Origin: Hirsutella rhossiliensis
Lineage: Eukaryota > Ascomycota > Sordariomycetes > Hypocreales > Ophiocordycipitaceae
Direction of reading: 5' to 3'
Length of the DNA stretch: 64,000 nt
NCBI RefSeq assembly: GCF_020360975.1
Contig: NW_025408682.1
Span: 1,408,501 to 1,472,500 of the forward strand
The first letter of the stretch is position 1, and each line of letters begins with the position of its first letter. The notes below the pieces were generated by a model. That model worked only from the letters and a program-made list of their open reading frames with translations. It made no database searches and was not told where the DNA came from. Both the position numbers and the translations under genes were made by a program. Shown here in pieces: positions 55,045 to 64,000 of this stretch.

Positions 55045-56005
55045 TCACATTCGCTTGCTCCGTCTGCCTAGCTCTTTTCCCATTGCTTCTGACACCCATA
55101 GTGTGAGGAACGATCTCTTCTCTTGATTAGTATTGTGTATGTGCTTCGGATTTGTAAGCCAAACTTCCCAGACCTGGTCGGTACGAAACAGAGCTTCTCG
55201 CGCGTCATTTATGTCAACGATGAAGACATCTCCCTCATACGAATTCGATTGTGTTTTCGATATTCCTTTGCTGGTCGGTTGCGTGGCATTTGAGAAGAGA
55301 TGCGACGGACCTCGACTCGGCGCTGCCTGATCGCGTAATGCAGCCTCCGCGGTCGCTGATGCACCGCTCTGTTCGATGTCATCATACTTTCGTTTGCGTA
55401 TGTTTAATCGTAGGGCAGTGTGCTCTATCGCAGTCAGCCTAGACATCCTTCGGTAAGCCCACAGAGTTATTACTTTGAATGAATGTCTCGTATGACCCGT
55501 CGTCGTCGGGGTCCTCGAACTTGGCATCAACAGCCTTGTCCACGTCGGGGCGATATAAGAGGCGAGCAAGTGCACGACGATGAAAGAATTCTTCTCCATG
55601 TCTCCGCAGGACCTCAAATTCGGCGTCATCCAATTTGATGATTTCTTCCGTGGAATAAGATAACCCGCAGAATTTTAGAGTATCGCAATCCAAGTCGCGC
55701 AGCTGCCGGCGCCTGCCTTCTTCACGACTATCCTTTCGGAAAACGAAGCGAATGAAATGCTTCACTTTTGTAGCTTGCTGCTTCGGAAGAGCCTTGTCCG
55801 ATGGTTGCCGTCGTAACAGGTTTGCAGTACCCTGTAATGATTTCCGAACTTCAACTCTCGCTTTCAACGATGAGAGTTTCTCAAATATGTTGTCGAGAAG
55901 GTCTTCTGGACCATCAATGTTCCATAGTTCATTCCCTATCTTGTCGATGTCATGTTCAATCCTCTGGAGCAGGTCAGCAAACATATTGCAACCAAGTGAC
56001 ACCAT
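55045..56005 (-). CDS. Fungal protein of unknown function, two exons
   Basis: Exon 55474-56005 joins exon 55045-55424 through a 49-nt intron (GTAATA...GATAG with CTGAC branch point), giving 303 aa. Without this intron the first frame ends in a stop that overlaps the next frame, so the splice resolves what would look like two overlapping genes. The N-terminal half is helical and charged (ADLLQRIEHDIDKIGNEL... EKLSSLKARVEVRKSL) with coiled-coil character. The C-terminal half holds GDVFIVDINDAREALF. No domain is recognised. The start Met at 56005 is the first ATG in frame. Confidence 0.6.
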
Positions 56006-57594
56006 AAATAAAGGAATGCTGAGATCACTAGAGTGGTTGAAGGGAAAGATGGTGGAGAGCTTAAGTGAGCGAAAATGAAGTGTCCCCAACAAGGTGAGCA
56101 CAAATTATCGACACCAAGGAGGGGTGGAAGAAGGAGGTGAGCAAAAATATACGTCACGGACGAAGGAAGCGACGATTTCAGGCACCATTGAGGTGGCCGC
56201 ACCTGGGCGGGGCATTCAAGGCAGCAACGCGGGGAAAGTAGCCTGCTCGGTGGTTAGCATCGATGAACAGGCCCATGCGTGAATGCATGTCAGACGGAGA
56301 GAGACCTATAATGCCCACTAATATCGATAGGATATCCACAGCGGGGTTTTGGTCATCCAATAGGGGTACCCCTATTTTGCCATTACTCGCAGAGACAACC
56401 CAAAGAGGTGTTGAATCGACCGTACATCGGGGAAAAGCAATCCGCCTTTTGAGGTCACCAGACAGTGATTTGTACGCAAATCCAGCTCCTTTCCGCAACA
56501 GGCCGTACTTACGAGAAACAAAACAAAATGCAGCATAATTTATAACATCCAAGCTGCGCACAGGAAGGATTCAGTGATCGGCGGGGAGGTCAAGGATGGT
56601 GTCCAGCGGATGAGTTGGGCAGTGAAGAGGGCAAAGCAGTTTTGAAAAAGGCGATGGAGAAGATTATTCAGGTGACAGAACATGCCAGAGGAGCCGCCCA
56701 ATCAACTAGTTATCTCTTCCATCTCAGTAATCTGTCTTATGTCCATTTCCTTCCCGCCTGATCTTCCAGCCTTTCACAATGTTAACGGACAAACAGCCCC
56801 AATGAAGGGAGATCAGGGAAGACCAGGTGAGAGCCAGGTCCTTGGCTCTGTGAGCCAGTACGAGGCCCGGCTTGCGGAGTTGCCACAGCTAGACAATAAA
56901 ATCACGCCTCCCTCCGAGCTGCGCTGTTGTCTCAGGAATCACCCACTGTAGAATGAAGCAAAAGCGCCCTTCCCCTGTATCTTTGAGCTTGTTCGGTCCA
57001 TATGATCCCCCCAGAGAGCTCATGCTGTCGCCTCAACTGACGACGGATCAGACCCGGGTAAGTTGACCTTTCCGCAGGCTCATGGCATTCCGACCTCCTT
57101 CGCCAAGGCGCAATTAGACGCATGCAAGCCATAGTGCATAAACCAGGCTGTATGCACTGCTAGTGATGCCGATCTACTGGATGGCCTCATACCCGGGGGC
57201 CAACCGCATAGACTAGTTGAGGAGGTGTCGTTCCACCCACCCTACTCTGACCGGCCGTTTCAATGTGTAGAAAGCTCGTCCGCCTCATATATGTAAATCA
57301 TCATAACAACTATAGTCCAGTCTCAAGGCAATGATGATGTAACCTTACTATGCACAAAGCACCCCATCACCACCTCACTTTCGGTATGTCTGCCCGTTTG
57401 CAGAGCGACTAGACAACGTCCTGTGGCTCTCTTCATCTAAGGTTATTTTCGAAGTACCGGTACCAATATTCGCTATTTTGACTTAACATTATATAAAGCA
57501 CGTCTCGTTCCGGGCAAAGGGTGCTCATATGCCTTCTCATCTCTTTAAGTTCTAATTCCGCTCTCTCCACCCTTCAAGGTTGCCGCATTTCGAC
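56006..57594. other. Intergenic, partly decayed
   Basis: The open frames at 56178-56561 (-) and 56682-56951 (+) lack motifs. A palindromic AATAGGGGTACCCCTATT lies near 56358 and resembles a segment near 10815. I see no supported gene. Confidence 0.45.
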
Positions 57595-58496
57595 ATGCGG
57601 GACGAGATCACCACCAGGGAGGTCACCGAGGCCGGTGTCGTGTTTGTAGTGACCACGGTTTTTCTGGGCCCATACCTATACTGGGTGATCAGAGTCAAAC
57701 CACGAGAAGCTTCGTGTAGGCGAAGCTGGGCGCTGATATCCACTGTCTGTCTCCTCCTGGGCACCGGACTAATATTCGCCGCTTTGTTTGGCAGTGCAAG
57801 AAATGCACTCTTACCGGATATACTTGCCTACCCCCTTTTCATAGCTTGGAAAGGAGCGATCGTGTTGTGTGTCGACATTGTCGAAGTATTTCCTCATTCA
57901 GACACTCCTCGCGATCTAATACTGATGGCTTGCAGCTTATTCAAGTTGTCGATCCCCTAATACACGCCTGTTTCTCTCACTCCGTCAAGCCAAGTCCCTC
58001 TATCAAGGCTAGGATCACCATTTTCGGACTAATAATTGTCTTCCACCTTCCCTTTATTGGGGCGATCGTCTGGCAATTCAGGCTATATGGCGTCGAATAC
58101 TGGTGGGCTGCTCCAATGGTGTCTCACTTGGCCACCGTTGTTATGGTTATGGCGATATGGAGGAAGACACAGCGTTTCCGTCGTTTTGACCGGCACTCTA
58201 ACCAGCCGAAGCCGAAGCAGCCGACGTCAAACCAGGGGATGCCGTGGCTTGGGGCAGTAAGCGGATTGGTGTTCCTAGCATCATCTGTGCTTCTAGTGTG
58301 TTCTGTGACTGGTTGGGTGAGACACCAGTTTGGAGGTCAGTGTGGGCTTTGTCTAGCGATTTTAGTCGTGCCAGCAGTACCTCTGGACAGTATGATGAGA
58401 AGGCGCCAAAAGAAACGGGTAGAAAGAGGGATGCAATTGTCTGTGGTAACAGACCCAAGCACTGAACGGTCTACGGAGCACCTGGTATTATTCTGA
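57595..58496 (+). CDS. Seven-helix membrane protein of unknown function
   Basis: Exon 57595-57885 joins exon 57936-58496 by a 50-nt intron (GTATTT...TTGCAG, branch CTAATA), giving 283 aa; other donors at 57862, 57871 and 57880 would also keep phase. About seven hydrophobic segments are seen: VVFVVTTVFLGPYLYWVI, WALISTVCLLLGTGLIFAALF, AYPLFIAWKGAIVLCVDIV, ITIFGLIIVFHLPFIGAIVW, WWAAPMVSHLATVVMVMAIW, a WLGAVSGLVFLASSVLLV segment, and a CLAILVVPAVPL segment. The layout recalls small fungal integral-membrane orphans of the rhodopsin-like type, but I see no CFEM or other diagnostic domain. A basic C-terminal tail follows. Confidence 0.6.
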
Positions 58497-59486
58497 GCGC
58501 TGAATCAGACAGACGGTAATACATCACCGTCCGCGCTCCGCCTGTGGCTACTACTTTCAATTTAAGCGTCCCAAGTTTGGGCCACACGCAGATGCCGCAT
58601 TTAGGTCGTGCAAACGCTCCAAGTAATCCTTTCAAGTTGGAAGCGCGACGCAAAGGTGCCTTCCAAAGCATTAAAGAAAGCCATGGTTTCCGCGTAAATC
58701 ATCTCGTGCGTATGATATTCGGTCCAGTTACACTCTCCTCAACCGAAGTACCTACGTTGGTTCACGCAAATTTCCACCAGTCGTCTGAAAGACATGTCCC
58801 AAAGAAGGACCCCCTCGGACTCGCAGAAGGGCTCGCTGAGGACAACCGGTTCGTCTCGCCCTAAGATCCACGCAGTGGAGAGTGTCCAGACGTCCAGATA
58901 TACTCCACTTACCTCCACAAATGACGCATCAATCGGATTCCAAACTCTGGGGGGCGAAGAGTTCGCCGCGCACGACTACAGTTCTGAACTTCTGATGGCA
59001 GTGAAAGCGGCGAGCCGAGCATGAAGTGGCGGCTGTTCCACCGTACGACACCTAGGGAAAGGCAACGGAAATCACTCATCACGCTTATGGTGGAGAGTGC
59101 ATGAAAGCAACAGTCAACCTCAGACAAGGGATTTAGCGAGGAGCCTCGATTCAATTTTCTGCATGCTCAAGTCGCATGCGACCCCGGGAAAACCCGGGCA
59201 GTTCTATCGCCACGAACGACTCACCGCAGTATGCTCATGACCGAGTTGACCGACTCACTTAGACTTGGACTCGTGTTGGAAAGGCGGCAGGGGGCACTCA
59301 CACCCGACGCCGTCTTGGATCATCGATACGCCTCGCATGATTCGGTGACCCAAGGGCAATTCCCCGACGAGTCTCGCATGAAGGCGAGCGAGGATGCAAA
59401 TGCCAGCTTGTGGAACCGGCGTTTCTTAGACGAGATATCTAAGGACTACTACCATTCATTCTAAGGGCTGGTGAAGATATAACAAT
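58497..59486. other. Intergenic with an ambiguous short frame
   Basis: The frame at 58794-59024 (+) reads SRPKIHAVESVQTSRYTPLTS and could be a lost cytoplasmic tail or a separate exon. Frame 59231-59464 (+) has no motif. Neither is supported well enough to call. Confidence 0.35.
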
Positions 59487-60122
59487 TCAACACTCCTCCA
59501 CGGCTGGTTGCTTGCTCCTCCAGATTTTCTGAGTCCGCTGTCGCTTATGCCCTTGCCCATGGCTTTGCCATATTCTTTCAGGCGCTTGATATTCTGTACT
59601 CACACCCCCGGATATCCCGCCATGGTCTCTCCGCTCGCATTTCCTGGTGTGTCGTGACGAGTCCGAAGGAGAAGACTGAGAAAGGCTGATAGTAATTCTA
59701 ACAGGCTTGCAGGGAGGGAGGTCAAGTTCCATATCAACCTGTTTGCCTCGTCCGTTCTCGACTGTGCCGCTGGCCTCTACTTGATGGCAAGTATCGGATA
59801 CAGTGACTCGAAAAACGAGCCCAGTAGGAGGACAATTCTCCTTGTCATCGCCGCAAAAGGAAGAGTAATCACTCTCCTCAAGATCGCTAGGTGCAATCAA
59901 GGGCTGTATATTTTGTGTAGGTGACGCTGCAATCTCGCCTTGCGGATATTTCTCTCGACAGTTTGCGGCGTTGAATTGGCTTTCGGTATCCGAGAATTCT
60001 GATGTGGGCGAGGTAGGACAAAAAAGCATATCGAGAGCACGGAGATGACCAGTTTGTCCACAGGCGATCGATTCAGTGGGACTCATATTCCCCTGAATAG
60101 TCGAGGCAGTGTCTGTCGACAT
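59487..60122 (-). CDS. Hypothetical protein, low-complexity and acidic
   Basis: ATG at 60122 gives 211 aa; an in-frame ATG at 60320 would add 66 residues that look like leader sequence. The residues DMLFCPTSPTSEFSDTES and SSFCGDDKENCPP give a Ser/Pro/acidic, probably disordered protein, followed by VFRVTVSDTCHQVEASG and a basic C-terminus. No domain is seen. The upstream 60267-60632 region is present again as a diverged copy at 62574-62950, beyond the bZIP gene. It could also be a chance frame. Confidence 0.4.
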   Translation of the reverse strand: MSTDTASTIQGNMSPTESIACGQTGHLRALDMLFCPTSPTSEFSDTESQFNAANCREKYPQGEIAASPTQNIQPLIAPSDLEESDYSSFCGDDKENCPPTGLVFRVTVSDTCHQVEASGTVENGRGKQVDMELDLPPCKPVRITISLSQSSPSDSSRHTRKCERRDHGGISGGVSTEYQAPERIWQSHGQGHKRQRTQKIWRSKQPAVEEC

Positions 60123-60266
60123 GGCGTGAAGGAGGGCTTCGTTGGCTTTCGGAGAGTTGCAAGAAAATGAGAAATAGGGAAACTGGGACAAAGGGGGGTG
60201 GTGGTGCCTACCTCCTTCACTTCCTACACGAGTACCGTATGAGACGGGCCGCCTTGGCCGGGACGA

Positions 60267-60632
60267 GAGCTCCAGCGAATCATCCCGAGAACCCCCAAGG
60301 CGCAGCTTTGGCCATCTCATTGCACATATCGTTGGCTGGGATCATGCGCCTTCCTCCACTTCCGGGCTGTGGTCCGTTGTTGCTTCGCTGACGCCTGCCG
60401 GCCACCCCTGAGATGGTTTATGCGTCTTTGACCAGGTTCAGCTTCTGCATCTATGCGCCGATCGCATCCGCTAATGCTGCAAAATTACGAGTAGCCAACT
60501 TCTCTGTAGGCGCAGGGGGCGAACCGAATCGTGCAGACTACCGGTAGTCCGCAGCCTCCCCTGCGCCGGGGTTCAGGGAGGGAACGCGAGGCAGGACTTG
60601 TCCGTTAATTTCTATTCCCTCGTCGTTGATCC
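60267..60632. repeat. Diverged duplicated segment, copy A
   Basis: Shares blocks GAGCTCCAGC(G/A)AATCATCCCG, CATGCGCCTTCCTCC, TTCTGCATCTATGCGCCG and TCTATTCCCTC, in the same order and orientation, with 62574-62950. Many of the differences are transitions. Confidence 0.65.
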
Positions 60633-61275
60633 AATGTATGACAATGTACATGTACTAGCTGGAGCTCCAAAAGAGCGGTTCTAGAGAGCCGTCAGGGACA
60701 CCCCTTAGGGTGGGAAAACGAGACATCGCGATATTTTCACGCTCCGCGTGTTAGACGCCACCATAAACTGTTGGTGGCTACGGTACCGGCTCAGCAGAGA
60801 CTTCCCCCTCCCAGAAGCGCGACCCCAATTTGACCGGAGGAAGTATCCCATAAACTTTAACCTTCCGTAGCTCAAAGATATGCCGAGCCGTAACGAGGGT
60901 GGCTTAATTAAGTACGTACAAAAACTTTCACCCAGGGTCGCTCGTCCCTTATCGTCGTTACGGCGCAAAATGACTATTTGAGACGCCAAAGTGCATATCC
61001 AACCGTCCCCTGTCCGAATACCCGAGAAGGCTGCAAGGACTGCGCCATGGTTTGCATCCGTCTAGATTATAAAACGATTGGAGCTGCTGGAGCAATTCAT
61101 CTGACTCTTTCCGGAATTCTCCTTGCCAGTCTACTGTAACTTGTTAATTTTCTCATTTCTCGATCTCTTACACGCCTACCGATATTCTACTTGGGGACGA
61201 TTTATTCTTTGTTTTTACAATTTCCCGGTTCATTCATCAAAGAGAGCAGCCCCAAACAAAGGAATATCGAGCCAA
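60633..61275. other. Promoter region of the bZIP gene with an unassigned frame
   Basis: A minus-strand frame at 60705-60989 (94 codons, e.g. LRRNDDKGRATLGESFCTYL) has no recognised homology and no support. Bases 61040-61275 are the leader and promoter of the bZIP gene. Confidence 0.4.
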
Positions 61276-62117
61276 ATGTCGACCCTCGCAGTAAGTGATA
61301 TCAACCCAGGTGATACCGTAGGCAGGAAAGGCCTTAACTAACAGCAGAGTCCCTTTCTATCTCTCTGCTCTAGCGCGAGAACAAATTAGCCCGAATTCGA
61401 GACAACCAGAGGAGATCGCGCGCCCGACGGAGAGAGTATGTCCAGGACCTCAAACGGCGACTCAGAGAATACGAGACTCGGGGCATCGAGGCCTCTACTG
61501 AGGTCTCGATGGCCGCGAGAAGAGTAGCCGAAGAGAACAAGCAGCTCCAGGAGCTCCTCAACAGGCATGGCATTAGTGACGACCACATAGCCCGTTTCTT
61601 GCAGTCCGGCACCTTGCCACTTGATTCCAACCAAGGTCAACCCTTTCACGCCGACGACCCTAGTGCCGCTGTCCAGTCGCTGCAACGGCTCCTCATTCCG
61701 CGACAACTGGTCAGTCTAGATGAAGACTTCTCCCTATATTTGTCGAGACAGTCGATTCGGGACCCCTCCACCACCGGGGGGTCGACGACAGGTTCGTCCG
61801 TCTGGGAGCCGTCGCAGCTCGTGACATCCTCGTACGACTATCAACATCATGTGGGCGTGGCTACCGCAGTAATGGGATCGGCTGTTCATTCTCCGTATCC
61901 ATCGACAACCCCATTGAGTCGCGCGAGCGCCACGCGACCAGGCCGCGTCTATGGCGGGCAACCGTCCCCGTCAATGCACGATAGTCCCGGCCAAGCCATG
62001 GTAACAACACAGCCTACGTCTACTGGCGGCCGTACGGTAATGCACTCGCATTATTCTGTGCCTACTTTTCTAAACGCGGCGATGCCACATTATGATCCCC
62101 CAGGGAGCACCTGCTGA
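61276..62117 (+). CDS. bZIP transcription factor
   Basis: Exon 61276-61290 (MSTLA) joins exon 61374-62117 through an 83-nt intron (GTAAGT...TCTAG, phase 0), giving 252 aa. The basic region is RENKLARIRDNQRRSRARRREYV, with the N-x2-R-R-S-R-x-R core, so DNA contact is by the usual fungal bZIP pattern. The heptad segment continues through LKRRLREYE to NKQLQELLNRHGI. The block HGISDDHIARFLQSG that follows is characteristic of a fungal bZIP subgroup. The C-terminal half is Ser/Thr/Pro-rich and probably disordered, as in activation domains. Acts in the nucleus; target genes are unknown. The tiny first exon depends on splicing for the start codon. Confidence 0.87.
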
Positions 62118-64000
62118 CACGCGTTGATGAGGATCCGCAGGGGTATATCGCCGATTCCATTGGTTGTTTTAAATATATATTGAAGATTGGCACTGTTGGC
62201 CATGCCCTTACCGATTCACTAAAGCCTTTTATATCCTTCTGTCTGTGGACCAGGGCAGCCCCGTTAGGGAGGACCTGGAAGAAGGATTCCTGGCCTATGT
62301 AGCAGTATCGCATGAGGACTTCCTGAGTAAGGAAGGCTACCCCTTTATGCGTGGGTAGAGCCCCATACTCAGGAGGTCCCCAGAAGTCCCTAAGGCCTCC
62401 TGTATAAATAGCCCCTTCAGACTGCCCCATTAGAGATAGAACATGCATCTTGAATCTAGCTGTGGTGACCCCCTTATTCCGATGTGTATTGACACAACAT
62501 TTCACCAGCACCGTCATATAAGAGTAGAACAGACCTCCCGATTCCCTGTCGAGTTTCTTGTAGTCCCTGATGTGAGCTCCAGCAAATCATCCCGTGAGTC
62601 GCAGCTGCGACTCTGGCCGTCTAGTGGCATCTACCTATCTGCCCAGTTTAATCATGCGCCTTCCTCCTCTGTCGGAACTGTGATCTACTAGTGCTTGGCT
62701 GATGCCTGCGAGCCGCCCCTAAGAGAGAATGACTAGCGATTGGCCTTACTCTTCGGCCACCCTTCCATCAGATAATCCTTGCATCCTTGGCTGGAACACC
62801 GTCAGATTCTGCATCTATGCGCCGGTCATCCCCTCTCTAACGTCATCAGGTAGTCTTAGGTCAGACTAGCCCACAGGATCCCCCGTACAGAGGGTCAGGG
62901 GGGTGGACCTGAGGCAGGATCACGCGTTGATCTCTATTCCCTCAGCCTAGTCCGAAGCAGGGCAATATATATTGAACTTGAAGTAACGGAAAGTGTCGAG
63001 GCTTGCAGGGAGGCTGCCTGCGTGGCAAGGGGCGGGATGCTCACGTCGGGATTAACAGCTTCAAGGAGCGGGTCAAGTTAGTGAACAGTGGTTGCACGAC
63101 GTGATGGTCACATTGCGTCTCCAATCTGCAAGGCATGGTCGGCCGCGTCTCGGAGATGATTCGTAGGAAGGGAAGGTCGGCCCCAGGGTCGTGCCCGGGG
63201 AAGCCGGTATGAACATATGGCGGTCTGAGGGGCGGTCTCGACTCGGGCTAGAGCCGGCGTAGCTACCCGCTCCGTGGTGTCGTTGGCTGGGAGATTTAAC
63301 GCCGGGGAGAAGGGGGTGTAGGGGGAAGGTTTGCAATGGAGGGGGCGTGGGAGAGGTGCTAGACGATGAGGCCGGATTCTGGCCACTTGATGCACCTCAT
63401 ATTGCCTTGTTGCTCTAGCCTGTAGCATCAGCGAGATATATCCTTCACGGCTGAATGAAAAGAGACGTGTAACGAGGCTGGGGAAGGCGAAATTGACAGG
63501 GAATGATGGCTGCGACGGGAACCGCGTTGCTCATATCGGGCACAACGGGAGTAAGAAGTAGTACCTCAATGAGACATGCGTTACATTTGGGACAAGAACT
63601 GGGCGTAATGGTTGGAGTTGTTGGTTACCTCCAATCATCCAGCCAGCCCCTGACGACCGTGACGCGCGCACTGCAATACAACCGTGGTTCTCTCCAAGTC
63701 AGGGAAGCTTTGCCTCGCCAGCTCTGTTCTCATCCACTCGCCATCGATCACAGGCTTCATTTCCCGCCGTAGTTCTCTGCGGTAGCCATACGTCTTGCCT
63801 GATCGATCTTGTACCAGGCTTGCCGTCTGCAGTTACGCCGCAGGTGACACCACTCGACCTATAATATTTGTTCTAGACTATAGTGGACGTTAAGTTATAA
63901 GAAGGGTCGAGAGTCGCCGACGACGACGGCTCCTGGTCGCATTATCGACATTATCGACCCTCTGAACCGTTTCCAGAAGTCTTTACCGTGCCTTACATAC
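62118..64000. other. Intergenic, no gene called
   Basis: A minus-strand frame at 62062-62517 contains protein-like residues (LRDFWGPPEYGALP), but it overlaps the end of the bZIP gene and has no family match. Frames at 63108-63428 (-) and 63503-63772 (+) have no motif. The diverged duplicate copy B lies at 62574-62950. Confidence 0.45.
62574..62950. repeat. Diverged duplicated segment, copy B
   Basis: Second copy of the segment at 60267-60632, on the far side of the bZIP gene and in the same orientation. It has the same ordered anchor blocks and several insertions and transitions. Confidence 0.65.

Noticed and set aside
55439..55446. Two overlapping genes with an ATG inside the stop of the first (bacterial-style coupling)
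   Set aside because: A 49-nt intron with correct phase, donor, branch point and acceptor joins them into one gene.

Overview
The window looks like a chromosome segment of a filamentous ascomycete, most likely Hypocreales. Genes carry short GT-AG introns of about 49-120 nt with CTAAT/CTGAC-type branch points. Host genes are GC-rich. They are separated by AT-rich, stop-riddled stretches that look mutated by repeat-induced point mutation (RIP). The families present (Atg22, fungal EST1-like protein, GH18, GH125, WSC, Helitron, Crypton, chromovirus) are typical of filamentous fungi. The genus is inference only.

Layout. (1) 1-9.4 kb: 3' part of a tRNA threonylcarbamoyladenosine dehydratase gene, about 6 kb without a recognisable gene, then a three-exon EST1-type DNA/RNA-binding protein. 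(2) 11.3-22.4 kb: two nested Ty3/gypsy chromoviruses. The outer one is on the minus strand (190-bp LTRs, 5-bp target duplication GAGGC). The inner one is on the plus strand (identical 178-bp LTRs, target duplication CTCGA) and sits inside the outer integrase gene. Both show the LTR/PBS complementarity of self-primed (Tf1/sushi type) elements, and both have broken reading frames. (3) 23-31 kb: a secreted GH18 chitinase-like protein whose catalytic residues are replaced, a decayed AT-rich zone with a P450 relic, a small secreted WSC protein, and a secreted alpha/beta-hydrolase-like protein whose nucleophile is Gly. (4) 30.8-32.5 kb: an Atg22-like vacuolar transporter. (5) 32.7-42.1 kb: a Helitron with HUH/Y2 Rep and Pif1-like helicase on the minus strand, plus an unidentified opposite-strand gene that is partly duplicated. 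(6) 43.3-49.8 kb: an FAD monooxygenase, a TPR protein, and an 11-exon GH125 mannosidase that includes an 8-nt microexon. (7) 50.2-53.3 kb: a decayed Crypton-like tyrosine-recombinase element with a GCR1-type C-terminal domain, bounded by candidate 12-bp terminal inverted repeats and repeated GATTACCGCC boxes. (8) 54-64 kb: four fungal genes of unknown function and a bZIP regulator, the latter flanked by two diverged copies of one non-coding segment.

No operon-like or obvious biosynthetic cluster is visible. The secreted hydrolase-like genes (GH18, WSC, hydrolase fold, GH125) fit a cell-wall, mannan or chitin interaction role. Roughly 40% of the window is mobile DNA or its remains. I found no tRNA, rRNA or CRISPR.
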